Shown one piece after another: positions 42,704 to 51,059 of a stretch of DNA of 64,000 nt. Each line of letters starts with the position of its first letter. Positions within the stretch are counted from its first letter, which is position 1. This stretch comes from Bacteroidota bacterium (GTDB lineage: Bacteria > Bacteroidota > Bacteroidia > Bacteroidales > Dysgonomonadaceae). The stretch lies in the NCBI GenBank assembly GCA_023388315.1, contig JAEWGM010000036.1, positions 1 through 64,000 on the forward strand. The letters run 5' to 3'. The notes beneath the pieces are model-generated. The model searched no databases. It had not been told where the DNA came from and was given only the letters and a program-made list of their open reading frames with translations. The position numbers and the translations under genes are program-made.

Positions 42704-44410
42704 ATGAATAAGTTAGTTTATTGTATAATCGTTTTCCTGTTCTTTGCGGGCGTTTCGCTCGCGCAAGATAAAACGGAAGGAGCACCCATTTCGGTGGAAA
42801 TTTCGTCGAAATACCTCGCTCCTCAACAAGAGTATACCCTAAGCGGGCAGACCGAAACCGGCAACATGTCGCTCAATATAAAAGTTGAAATTTTATCCCG
42901 TTCATCTGTATTGGAAACGGAAGATGTGGCAACCGAAATTACCGGGAAATACCAAATTACCCGAAAAGCGCCCGCCGATAAAGGCATCTATCAAGCCAAA
43001 GTAACGGGTGCCGACGGTAAAATGTCGGATACGGTGTCTTTTGTGGTCGTCAGTCCGGTGGGGGTGAGCAAAGCTTTGGCTCAACATTTCGATAAACCGG
43101 TAATGCTGGCTCAGAAAGGGTTGGAAACGTCAAACATTATCGTGAGCAGAATGCCGCCTTCGGTAGCCAGGCAAGAATTCAAAGGGAAATATATAGAAGT
43201 AGCCGCGCAATTAGCAGAAATGAACGGGCAATTGCGTGAAATGAAAGCCAACTTTGTGAAATTCATGGATATTGCCGCCGACAAGCCGGAAGTGATGGGC
43301 GAAGTGGACACATATATTCCTCAATTGGAAAGTCAGTTGGGTGAAATGGAAATGAAAGCGACAGAATTCTCATGGAAACTATCCGCCGGAAGCCAAGATT
43401 TAGCTTCTACCTGCGATAATTTGGACTTTGCCATTGAAGCGTTGGGTTTTGCTTCTTCTTTGTTAAACATTCAGGCGTCCATAATAGGCACAATTGATAA
43501 CTGCATCAAAAGTGCGCTAAGGTCTAAGGTGGTGGATGAAACGATAGAAGATAAAGATTTTAACGCAGCTGCAGAATTAGCCCTGAACGGCGCAGCGCGG
43601 ATGTCCAATCCGATTGCATTGTCATTGGGATTGCTTTTTGACATCAGTCAGCATTTAGCTCAAAAAATGTATGACCAATTTTGTGAAGAACTGAAAGGCC
43701 CCTTTACCGGCAAATTTTTTGCTGAATTTGAGGCCGGCGATGCCCAAGGTGTTTGGGAAAGATACAGTATAGGGATGAAAGGGGAGTTGGTGTTGCGGTA
43801 TGGTAAAACGGGCAATTCTAAAATCGGCTTTACCGTAAGCGGTGAATTTAGAGGAACTTATACGGATTATGATTTTTGGACAGATATTTTAAAGGTGGAA
43901 CCCTTACCGAAAGATGTTTACATTCTGTATCAGAAAGTTCTCAATCCTGTTTCGAGTTATAGTGCAGAGAGGCAGGTTACTTTTGGACGAGCCGAAACAA
44001 TCATTCCCGGAAATTTTCGCGTGAAAGTAAAAGGTGTGGTAAAGGATGAAAAATTGCTGCTAAAATTTGACGATAAAGCGTTGATCAATCAGTTGGGTAC
44101 TACGGAATCTTTCCGGCTTATTGTTGTCGCTACCAACCCGATAGTTCTAATACCACAGGTAAAAGTGTTTAAATTTCCCGTGGCGCCCGCACGATCGATT
44201 TTTATTGTGGCTATGGGTGAGGAGGGCCAAGAATTTGAATTGAAAGACTCCCGTGGATATTCATATGAACAAAGCAAAATGGAAAACGTGGGCAGAAGAA
44301 TAACCGCCAAAAAGGTAATCGATAATAAGAGAACTCTCTCAAACGATGAAATTCGGTTGAAAACCACATTGGACATTCGTCTTGAAACCAAAGACCATTA
44401 TGAAGAATAA
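42704..44410 (+). CDS. Large secreted protein with Ig-like N-terminus, unknown family
   Basis: A 568-residue exported protein (signal peptide ending SLAQ, about 20). Residues about 25-120 are beta-rich with an Ig/FN3-like look (GIYQAKVTGADGKMSDTVSFVVV). Residues 125-330 are mostly helical, with a long amphipathic segment (AAQLAEMNGQLREMKANFVK) and a hydrophobic patch (MSNPIALSLGLLFDISQHL) that could be membrane-associated. The C-terminal 240 residues look beta-rich. A QGVWERYSIGMKGE segment echoes GVWERYKM in the lipoprotein at 39007. I cannot assign it to a family. It is the largest protein of the cluster and follows the LRR gene by 6 bp. Confidence 0.6.
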   Translation: MNKLVYCIIVFLFFAGVSLAQDKTEGAPISVEISSKYLAPQQEYTLSGQTETGNMSLNIKVEILSRSSVLETEDVATEITGKYQITRKAPADKGIYQAKVTGADGKMSDTVSFVVVSPVGVSKALAQHFDKPVMLAQKGLETSNIIVSRMPPSVARQEFKGKYIEVAAQLAEMNGQLREMKANFVKFMDIAADKPEVMGEVDTYIPQLESQLGEMEMKATEFSWKLSAGSQDLASTCDNLDFAIEALGFASSLLNIQASIIGTIDNCIKSALRSKVVDETIEDKDFNAAAELALNGAARMSNPIALSLGLLFDISQHLAQKMYDQFCEELKGPFTGKFFAEFEAGDAQGVWERYSIGMKGELVLRYGKTGNSKIGFTVSGEFRGTYTDYDFWTDILKVEPLPKDVYILYQKVLNPVSSYSAERQVTFGRAETIIPGNFRVKVKGVVKDEKLLLKFDDKALINQLGTTESFRLIVVATNPIVLIPQVKVFKFPVAPARSIFIVAMGEEGQEFELKDSRGYSYEQSKMENVGRRITAKKVIDNKRTLSNDEIRLKTTLDIRLETKDHYEE

Positions 44411-44473
44411 TATTGCCCTTATATCAGGTAAAAACAAATACATCAATTTTTTTAACCCTCAACTTATATAACA

Positions 44474-44857
44474 ATGATGGAAACAGAAAACCAACCCCCT
44501 ATTCCCCCGGTATCGGTTGCGGAAGAAAACGGGCACGCTACCCAAACGGACAATGGCATTGCCATTATTTCCTACCTTACCCTTATCGGGTTGATAATAG
44601 CTTTTGTGGTGAACAACGACAAAAAACAACCCTTCGCGCGTTACCATATCCGGCAGGCGCTCGGTTTAAACATTACCGGCCTTGCGTTGAGTTTGGTGAA
44701 CGTAATTCCCATTTTAGGCTGGGTTGTTAGCATTGTCGGGATGTTTATTTTGCTCTATATGAACATCATGGGGATAATAAACGCCGTGAACAGGAGAGAA
44801 AAACCGCTTCCCATTTTGGGCAAACAATACGAGGAGTGGTTTAAATCCGTACGGTGA
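44474..44857 (+). CDS. DUF4870 membrane protein
   Basis: A 127-residue inner-membrane protein of the DUF4870 family. A proline-rich, polar N-terminus (PPIPPVSVAEENGHATQTDN) is followed by three helices: AIISYLTLIGLIIAFVVNN, then ARYHIRQALGLNITGLALSL, then GWVVSIVGMFILLYMN, and an INAVNRREKPLP loop typical of the family. Its role is unknown; family members often accompany envelope genes. It is the last gene of the cluster and converges on the MATE gene with 13 bp between. Confidence 0.82.
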   Translation: MMETENQPPIPPVSVAEENGHATQTDNGIAIISYLTLIGLIIAFVVNNDKKQPFARYHIRQALGLNITGLALSLVNVIPILGWVVSIVGMFILLYMNIMGIINAVNRREKPLPILGKQYEEWFKSVR

Positions 44858-44870
44858 AAGATTGCCGGTT

Positions 44871-46241
44871 TTATACCATTCTCATTCGTTTGTACTGATG
44901 CAGAAATGTGAGGATAGAAACGAAAAATGCGATAAAATCGGCACTCGGCATACTTAAAAATACGCCGCGAAGCCCGAGGTAATTGGGCAGAATCAACAAA
45001 AACGGAATCAGGAAAATCAATTGGCGGGTGAGCGATAGAAAAATGGATATCTTGACCTTGCCCACCGATTGAAAGAAATTACTGATCACGATTTGCGCGC
45101 CCACAAGCGGGAACATAATGGTGGCCATTCTGAGCCCCATAATGGAAATATCCACCAATTCCACATCGGTGGTAAACATATTGATAATGAGCCGCGGGAA
45201 AAGTTGCGAAATTAAGAAACCAAACGTGGTAATGGCCGTGGCTCCCAGTGCGGTGTATTTGAGTGTTTTAAATGCACGGCTCATTTGCTTGGCACCATAA
45301 TTATATCCAACAATGGGCTGCATACCCATCGTGAGGCCAATCACAATCATAATAAACAAAATGAGCACGCGGTTGATGATTCCGTAGGCGCCTACGGCCA
45401 AGTCGCCGCCGTGTTTAATCAAACCGGCGTTGATAACCGATATCACTAAACTGGAAACAAGGCTCATCAAAAACGGCGAGATGCCAATCGCGATGATGGA
45501 GCGCACCATTTTATGAGAGATTTTGGGGCAAGTGTTTCCAAAATTCAGAAAACTTTTTTTGCTGATAAAATGCGACAACACCCAAATCAACCCGGTGGAT
45601 TGTGCCAAAACAGTGGCCAAAGCCACACCTTTCATCCCCCAGCCCAAAACGAAAATAAAAATGGGCGCCAACGCAATGTTTACCGCCACGGTGAGGAACG
45701 ACGAAAGCATCGCTTTTTGTGGATAACCCGAAACGCGCATTTGGTTGTTGAGGCCCAGAAACACAAAATTGATGGGAATACCGTAAATGAATACCGACAT
45801 AAAATCGCGGGCATAAGGCAACAGTGCTTCGGTGGCGCCGAAAAGTTGCAAAATGGAGTCTAAAAAAATGAGCGATAACGCCCCTAAAATCACCGAATTA
45901 ATAGTGTTCACAATCAGCACGTGCCATAAAATATCGCGCGCGCTGGCTTCGTCTTTTTGTCCTAATTTTATGGACAAGAGCGTGGCGCCTCCCACACCAA
46001 TAAGCATGGAGAAAGCGGCCAAAATGTTCATTATGGGGAAAGTAACCGCCATTCCCGAAATAGCCAATGCCCCAATTCCGTGGCCAATAAAAATACTGTC
46101 GACAATATGGTAAACCGATGTTACGATATTGCCGATGATAGCCGGAAGCGAGTATTGAAGAAGGAGTTTTTTTATATCGCCCCGTCCCAAAAGATGCGGG
46201 TCGTTTGTATTGTTTTGACGTATTGCGTTCCTTAAATTCAT
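44871..46241 (-). CDS. MATE family efflux transporter
   Basis: A multidrug/toxin extrusion (MATE) antiporter of 456 residues with 12 predicted helices in two six-helix halves. The N-terminal half has IVDSIFIGHGIGALAISGMAVTFP and GVGGATLLSIKLGQK, the second half QPIVGYNYGAKQMSRAFKTL, all typical of the DinF/NorM-like branch. Substrate unknown. I place the start at the ATG 46241; an alternative TTG at 46253 overlaps the -7 box. Confidence 0.9.
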   Translation of the reverse strand: MNLRNAIRQNNTNDPHLLGRGDIKKLLLQYSLPAIIGNIVTSVYHIVDSIFIGHGIGALAISGMAVTFPIMNILAAFSMLIGVGGATLLSIKLGQKDEASARDILWHVLIVNTINSVILGALSLIFLDSILQLFGATEALLPYARDFMSVFIYGIPINFVFLGLNNQMRVSGYPQKAMLSSFLTVAVNIALAPIFIFVLGWGMKGVALATVLAQSTGLIWVLSHFISKKSFLNFGNTCPKISHKMVRSIIAIGISPFLMSLVSSLVISVINAGLIKHGGDLAVGAYGIINRVLILFIMIVIGLTMGMQPIVGYNYGAKQMSRAFKTLKYTALGATAITTFGFLISQLFPRLIINMFTTDVELVDISIMGLRMATIMFPLVGAQIVISNFFQSVGKVKISIFLSLTRQLIFLIPFLLILPNYLGLRGVFLSMPSADFIAFFVSILTFLHQYKRMRMV

Positions 46242-46250
46242 AATGCGGCG

Positions 46251-46258
46251 CAAAGGTA
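46251..46258 (-). promoter_or_regulatory. Putative -7 element for the MATE gene
   Basis: Minus strand reads TACCTTTG, 9 bp before the ATG at 46241; it gives a leader of only a few nucleotides and fixes the start choice. Confidence 0.5.
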
Positions 46259-46302
46259 TAAAAAATGCATGAATATGAACCTTGTGTAATTGTTTTAAAA
46301 AG

Positions 46303-46330
46303 AAAGAAATGATGTTTCCACCATTTCTTT
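46303..46330 (-). terminator. Possible terminator after the baeRF gene
   Basis: AAAGAAATG (46303-46311) and CATTTCTTT (46322-46330) form a 9-bp stem; on the minus strand it is followed by a T-rich run (TTTCTTTCTTTTT). Confidence 0.5.
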
Positions 46331-46378
46331 ATATGAGAGCGTGAGCGTTATGCTCGACAGGCCTATAGATGCTGGCTT

Positions 46379-47461
46379 TTAATATCTCAGTTTCAGTACA
46401 ATATCTCCCAACTCTTTAATTTCGTCATGCGTGGTGAAAACAACGCGCCCTTTTTTGGAAAGGACTTCCCAAGCGATGGTGCTTGTAATGTCATCCACAA
46501 TTTCGCTCGACTTGGTTTGATTGTCAACGCGCTCAAACGTGCGTTCATCTTTCATTTTTACCGCTTGCGAATAATCTTGACGGGCGATAAGCAAATCGCC
46601 GCGGCCATCGATGGCGGCTTGATAAATCTCCTGCAAATCGGTCACCATTTTGCTTTGCGATACCGCTTCCTGCATTTCGGATATGGCTTTTGCCTTGCGC
46701 TCTTCCTGAAGTTGTTTTATCACCTCCCAACTTTGTTTCACCACTTGGTGCGGTTCCACTTTGTTGTAATTGATAGCTGCAAACCCACTATACACTTGGG
46801 GTTGATCTGCCACTTGCTGCAATTTGTTGTAATTGTCTTCCGTTGCAATAACAACACAGTTCAACTCCTTTTTCTGAGCCACTTTAACCAATGCTTTATC
46901 AACCGTGTTTAAAAATTCGCGCACAAGGTTATCCACGTATTTGGGATCGCTTGCTTTTGTTGCCGAAGGCACATAATAAGGTGTTTCGGAGAATGGGAAG
47001 TCGCTGTTTTTTATTTCGCGGGTAATGCCGTCGTTTAGCGCTTCGTAAAGTGTTACGCCACCTTGCGAGAGTACCATAATAAGGTATTCATCGCTGCGGT
47101 TGTATGCTTTTATCACTTGCCGCAAGGCAAACGAATCGGAAATGCTTACCGTGTCGTTATCAACCGGCCACGAAGTGCGGATGTATTCTTTTGTGTTGTT
47201 TGAAAGAAAAATGTGCAGGCTGTCTAAATTGAAGCGTACATCAATTTCATCGGCCACGTTTTTTATATTTTCCAATAAACCGGCCGCGTCGCGTTTGCCG
47301 AATTCTTCTGTGATTTGATTTTCGGCTTTCGAGAGCAAGTTCTTCAATAATATTTTGTCCTTTTCGTTGTCGGGATGAGTTCTGTGCGTATTCATAGAAA
47401 TGGTTACGCATGGGGTGCTTTTTTCTTGAGCTAATGTCTCTATTTTCTGCAAAATTGTCAT
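46379..47461 (-). CDS. baeRF family protein (release factor-like)
   Basis: A 360-residue soluble protein resembling the bacterial archaeo-eukaryotic release factor-like (baeRF, likely family 3) proteins. Visible pieces are an N-terminal TPCVTISMNTHRTHPDNEKD, a middle SDEYLIMVLSQGGVTLYEAL, and a C-terminal KMVTDLQEIYQAAIDGRGDLL with a terminal VLSKKGRVVFTTHDEI (an eRF1 domain 3-like fold). The family is predicted to act on stalled ribosomes or on translation stress; no role is proven here. It lies 51 bp behind the small FeoB-associated gene and may share its transcript. Confidence 0.65.
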   Translation of the reverse strand: MTILQKIETLAQEKSTPCVTISMNTHRTHPDNEKDKILLKNLLSKAENQITEEFGKRDAAGLLENIKNVADEIDVRFNLDSLHIFLSNNTKEYIRTSWPVDNDTVSISDSFALRQVIKAYNRSDEYLIMVLSQGGVTLYEALNDGITREIKNSDFPFSETPYYVPSATKASDPKYVDNLVREFLNTVDKALVKVAQKKELNCVVIATEDNYNKLQQVADQPQVYSGFAAINYNKVEPHQVVKQSWEVIKQLQEERKAKAISEMQEAVSQSKMVTDLQEIYQAAIDGRGDLLIARQDYSQAVKMKDERTFERVDNQTKSSEIVDDITSTIAWEVLSKKGRVVFTTHDEIKELGDIVLKLRY

Positions 47462-47512
47462 ATCTGTCTCTGTTTTATATAATTAAATTCAATTTGATAA
47501 TAGGGAGGAGTT

Positions 47513-47680
47513 TTATTGTCGGATTGCCTTTTTGCTCAACTCATCTGGGATATCGCATCCCGGACAGCCACTACAGAAGGAATTGTTTTTCTTTGTGAAA
47601 AAGAATTTGTAAATGCTGTTAAGCACAACAATGCCTACTATAATACCGATAATAATAACAATGAATAATTGAATGTTCAT
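47513..47680 (-). CDS. FeoB-associated Cys-rich membrane protein
   Basis: A 55-residue ORF on the minus strand. It has one N-terminal membrane helix (residues 3-22, IQLFIVIIIGIIVGIVVLN), a short basic segment, and a Cys-rich tail CSGCPGC (36-42) before IPDELSKKAIRQ. This layout matches the FeoB-associated Cys-rich membrane proteins (PF12669), thought to assist or regulate ferrous iron uptake. It lies 82 bp after feoAB on the same strand, so probably in the same operon. The ATG at 47680 is the only one that precedes the helix. Confidence 0.85.
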   Translation of the reverse strand: MNIQLFIVIIIGIIVGIVVLNSIYKFFFTKKNNSFCSGCPGCDIPDELSKKAIRQ

Positions 47681-47762
47681 ATAGGTGAAACAAGAAAACA
47701 GTTAAAATTGTTTTTTAACAATTTATAAAATCAGGTAGTGTTGTATTTTCATCGCGAATAGA

Positions 47763-50225
47763 TTAGATGAAAAAACTGCCAATCTGATGTATCAAAAGTG
47801 CCAATAACCACGCCAAACCGGTTGAGTAGAACACGCTGAAAAGCGCCCATTTCCACGTGTGCGACTCTTCTTTTATGGCCACGATGGTGGCAATGCAAGG
47901 AAAGTAAATCAAAATAAACACAAGAAAACCAATCACTACCAGTGGAGTGAAAACAGGCGTGCCATCGGCATACGTTTCGGATAGCAACCGTTCTTGCAGC
48001 GATTTTTGATTTTCGCTGTCGCCCGTGTAAAGCACACCCATAGTGCTAATAACAATTTCTTTGGCCGCCATACCGGACAAAATGCTTACCGACATTTTCC
48101 AATCAAACCCCAGCGGGCGCATAGCAGGTTCCATAAAATGCCCTATTCTGCCGATATACGAATTCACCTGATGTTCAGTATTGCGCGCGTGCTCCACTTC
48201 CACTAGCAAGCTGTCTTTCTCTGCCTGCGGCAATGAAGCGCTTTCCAATTGTGTGACTTGCGCATCGAATTTCGCGTCGATTTGGTTGTCTTGCGGAAAA
48301 TATCCCAAAAACCAAATAATTATGGATGCGATAAGAATGGGGCCGCCCATCTTCAACAAGTATTGTTTTGAGCGCTCCCACATATGAATGATAACGGACT
48401 TAAACGTGGGCATCCGATACGGTGGAAGTTCCATCACAAAGGGAGTGTCTTCTTCCGAAAAGAATCTTTTGCGTAGCAGCAGCGCGGTTAAAATGGCAAC
48501 CAAAATTCCCACGGCATACAATCCCAACATAACCAAACTGCCATGCTTGGCGAAAAACGCGCTCACGAACAAGATATACACCGGAAGCCGCGCGCTGCAC
48601 GACATAAACGGCACAATCAACATAGTAATCATGCGGCTGCTTCGGCTCTCAATGGTGCGTGTGGCCATCACCGCCGGCACATTACAGCCGAAGCCCATAA
48701 TTAGTGGAATAAACGATTTTCCGTGCAGCCCGATATTATGCATCAATTTATCCATAATAAAAGCTGCTCGCGCCATATAGCCCGAGTCTTCCATAAAAGC
48801 GATGAAAGCGTACAAAATTACAATGTTGGGCAAGAAAACAATCACGCCACCCACGCCGCCTATCACGCCATCAACAATCAAGTCTTTGAGCGGGCCTTCG
48901 GCCATATTTCCACGAATGGAGTTGCCAATTTCGGCCACCAGCCACTCAATCCAATCCATAGGATAGGCGCCTAAGCGGAAGGTGGCTTCAAACATAATCC
49001 ACAGAAATACGAAAAACAGCGGCAGCCCCACGTATTTATTGGTGAGAATAGAGTCGAGTAGGGGTGTGGTGTCCGAAAAGTTAGTCTTTTCGGTGAGTGT
49101 TTCTCTGAGCGCGCCGGCAATAAAACCATATCGTGCATTGGTTAGTGCCGATTCGGGGTCTTCGCGCAGCAGCCTTTCCACGTAATCCAACTCTTTGTCG
49201 CGCCGTGCGATTATTTCCTCTGCTTTGGGAAGTTTTTTAACCGCTTTTTCCACCTCTTTGTCACCCTCCAACAACTTAATGCACACATACCGCTTGGGCA
49301 TGTTCAATTGCGCCGGGTTGCGCGTGGATAATTCGCGCGCCATAATGGCGATTGATTTTTCTAAAACCCGCCCATAAGGGATTTTCACCTTGTTGTTTTC
49401 TTCTTCGGATTCGTAGATATCAATGACCGTTTCGAGAAGTTTGGGAATGCCTAAGCCTTTTTTGCCAACCGTGGGCACAAAAGGCACATTCAGCATTTCC
49501 GAAAGCGATTCGTAATCGAATTTGCGGCCGCTTTTTTCCAGTTCATCGTACATGTTGAGCGCCACCACCATGGGTTTTTCCAGCTCAATCAACTCAGTTG
49601 TGAGATACAGGTTTCGCTCCAATGCCGATGACGCCACCACGTTGATGATGACATCGGGTTTTTCTTCGAAAATATATTTGCGCACATACAGTTCTTCGGG
49701 GGAATAAGCTGAAAGGGAATAGGTGCCGGGTAAATCGGTGAGTTTAAAGGTGTAGCCGTTGTGTTTTAGCGTTCCTTCTTTGGCATCTACGGTAACACCG
49801 CTGTAATTGCCAACATGTTCGTGCGCGCCGGACGCCAGGTTGAAAATGGATGTTTTTCCCGCATTGGGGTTTCCCACCAACGCCACGCGAATAATTTTTT
49901 TGTGCGTGTCTTTCACGTGATGCGTTTCGTGCGTTTCTTCTTCCGGCAATTCGTCGTCAGAAATCTCATCGTCCACATCTTCTTGGCGTAAAAGGTCTTC
50001 TTTTAGTTTTGAAATTTCAATCAATACGGCCTCGCTTCTTCGCAACGACACTTCATAGTCCATAATGCCGTATTTGATGGGGTCTTTCAACGGTGCGTTC
50101 AAAATGGCTTTTACTTCTTGTCCGCGCACAAATCCCATCTCGAGAATGCGTTTGCGAAACGCTCCCGAGCCGTTTACTTTTATGATGTATGCCTTATCTC
50201 CGGTTTGTAGTTCAGAAAGACGCAT
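47763..50225 (-). CDS. feoB: FeoA-FeoB fusion ferrous iron transporter
   Basis: An 820-residue fusion. Residues about 1-75 are a FeoA-type SH3-like domain (MRLSELQTGDKAYIIKVNG, KAILNAPLKDPIKYGI). After an acidic, His-rich linker (about 85-110) comes the FeoB G domain: GNPNAGKTS (G1), DLPGTYSLS (G3) and ALNMYDELEKSG (G4). The polytopic transport core follows (GFGCNVPAVMATRTI, FMSCSARLPVYILF). It imports Fe(II) with GTP hydrolysis. Start is the ATG at 50225, 10 bp after a GGAG; an upstream start at 50252 adds only a basic tail. Confidence 0.93.
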   Translation of the reverse strand: MRLSELQTGDKAYIIKVNGSGAFRKRILEMGFVRGQEVKAILNAPLKDPIKYGIMDYEVSLRRSEAVLIEISKLKEDLLRQEDVDDEISDDELPEEETHETHHVKDTHKKIIRVALVGNPNAGKTSIFNLASGAHEHVGNYSGVTVDAKEGTLKHNGYTFKLTDLPGTYSLSAYSPEELYVRKYIFEEKPDVIINVVASSALERNLYLTTELIELEKPMVVALNMYDELEKSGRKFDYESLSEMLNVPFVPTVGKKGLGIPKLLETVIDIYESEEENNKVKIPYGRVLEKSIAIMARELSTRNPAQLNMPKRYVCIKLLEGDKEVEKAVKKLPKAEEIIARRDKELDYVERLLREDPESALTNARYGFIAGALRETLTEKTNFSDTTPLLDSILTNKYVGLPLFFVFLWIMFEATFRLGAYPMDWIEWLVAEIGNSIRGNMAEGPLKDLIVDGVIGGVGGVIVFLPNIVILYAFIAFMEDSGYMARAAFIMDKLMHNIGLHGKSFIPLIMGFGCNVPAVMATRTIESRSSRMITMLIVPFMSCSARLPVYILFVSAFFAKHGSLVMLGLYAVGILVAILTALLLRKRFFSEEDTPFVMELPPYRMPTFKSVIIHMWERSKQYLLKMGGPILIASIIIWFLGYFPQDNQIDAKFDAQVTQLESASLPQAEKDSLLVEVEHARNTEHQVNSYIGRIGHFMEPAMRPLGFDWKMSVSILSGMAAKEIVISTMGVLYTGDSENQKSLQERLLSETYADGTPVFTPLVVIGFLVFILIYFPCIATIVAIKEESHTWKWALFSVFYSTGLAWLLALLIHQIGSFFI

Positions 50226-50270
50226 AAAAACAATTCTCCTTTTGCGGTGCAAAGAAACGCATTTTTTGCC

Positions 50271-50287
50271 TAAAAAGCGACTTTTTA
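50271..50287 (-). promoter_or_regulatory. Palindrome upstream of feoAB
   Basis: TAAAAAG (50271-50277) and CTTTTTA (50281-50287) with a CGA loop, 46 bp upstream of the ATG, just upstream of a near-consensus -7 element (CAAAGAAA at 50250-50257 in forward reading). It could be a repressor site, but it is not a Fur box. Confidence 0.35.
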
Positions 50288-50368
50288 TGGGGATATTATT
50301 TATAATCGGTATAAATAAAAGATTTTTTATGAATGAAGAATCAAGATTTAGAATCCGTTAATGAGATA

Positions 50369-50400
50369 TTTGGATGTACCAATATAAGTACGTATTTTTG
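50369..50400 (+). promoter_or_regulatory. Promoter of the yefM/yoeB-like pair
   Basis: TTTG (50369-50372), 20-bp spacer, TATTTTTG (50393-50400). The leader to the ATG at 50420 is about 16 nt, which excludes a start at 50333. Confidence 0.75.
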
Positions 50401-50419
50401 TAAAAAAATAGATTACATT

Positions 50420-50680
50420 ATGAAAACAGCAAATTATACAGATCTTCGAGCCAATTTAAAAACTTACATCGATGCGGTGATTAATGACGCGGAAACTGTG
50501 GTTGTTAATCGTGGAGGCGGCAAAGGCGTAGTGATGATTTCGCTCGAAGAATACAATTCCATCAAAGAAACAGAATACATTATGCGCTCTCCGGCAATGG
50601 TGGATGCCATTAAACGAGGTGAAAAAGAAATAGCGAAAGGTGAAGGCGTTAAAATTGATATGGATGAATTATGGAAATAA
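50420..50680 (+). CDS. YefM/Phd-type antitoxin
   Basis: An 86-residue antitoxin of the PhdYeFM family. The N-terminal half is the DNA-binding/dimerisation fold (MKTANYTDLRANLKTYIDAV, then ETVVVNRGGGKGVVMISLEEYN); the C-terminal acidic, unstructured-looking tail (KGEGVKIDMDELWK) would wrap the toxin. Its start is the ATG at 50420. It overlaps the toxin start by 10 bp, as in yefM-yoeB. Confidence 0.88.
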   Translation: MKTANYTDLRANLKTYIDAVINDAETVVVNRGGGKGVVMISLEEYNSIKETEYIMRSPAMVDAIKRGEKEIAKGEGVKIDMDELWK

Positions 50681-50937
50681 TTTTTTCCAAGCAGGCGTTA
50701 AAAGACCGTGATTACTGGAAGAAAACCGGCAATAAAGCCATAATGAACAGGATTACCGCCTTATTGCAAGATATAAAAAACCATCCCTACACGGGAATAG
50801 GAAAGCCCGAACCGTTAAAATATGATTTATCCGGCAAATGGTCGAGAAGAATTAACAGCGAACATCGGATAGTTTATTCGGTAGATGAAGAAAAAATAGA
50901 AGTACATATTCTTTCAATGAGATACCATTACAAATAA
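50671..50937 (+). CDS. Txe/YoeB family toxin
   Basis: An 88-residue RelE-superfamily mRNA interferase of the Txe/YoeB type. Recognisable parts are KQALKDRDYWKKTGNKAI, ITALLQDIKNHPYTGIGKPEPLKY, and the C-terminal core GKWSRRINSEHRIVYSVDE with the catalytic Arg/His residues. It would cleave mRNA at the ribosome unless bound by the upstream antitoxin. The frame is intact, unlike that of the hicA gene at 14 kb. Confidence 0.9.
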   Translation: MEIIFSKQALKDRDYWKKTGNKAIMNRITALLQDIKNHPYTGIGKPEPLKYDLSGKWSRRINSEHRIVYSVDEEKIEVHILSMRYHYK

Positions 50938-50982
50938 AGTAATAAACGAGGATGAATCATCAATCCTTTGAAGGAAACGTCT

Positions 50983-51011
50983 TTTGTGAAATCAAAATTT
51001 ATTATCTTTGC
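50983..51011 (+). promoter_or_regulatory. Putative promoter of the fumarase gene
   Basis: TATCTTTG at 51004-51011 with TTTG at 50983-50986; the 17-bp spacer is shorter than the usual 19-21 bp. Confidence 0.45.
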
Positions 51012-51059
51012 TTTCTCGATAATTCTGCGATGCTTAACTTATAACATATTAATACATTT

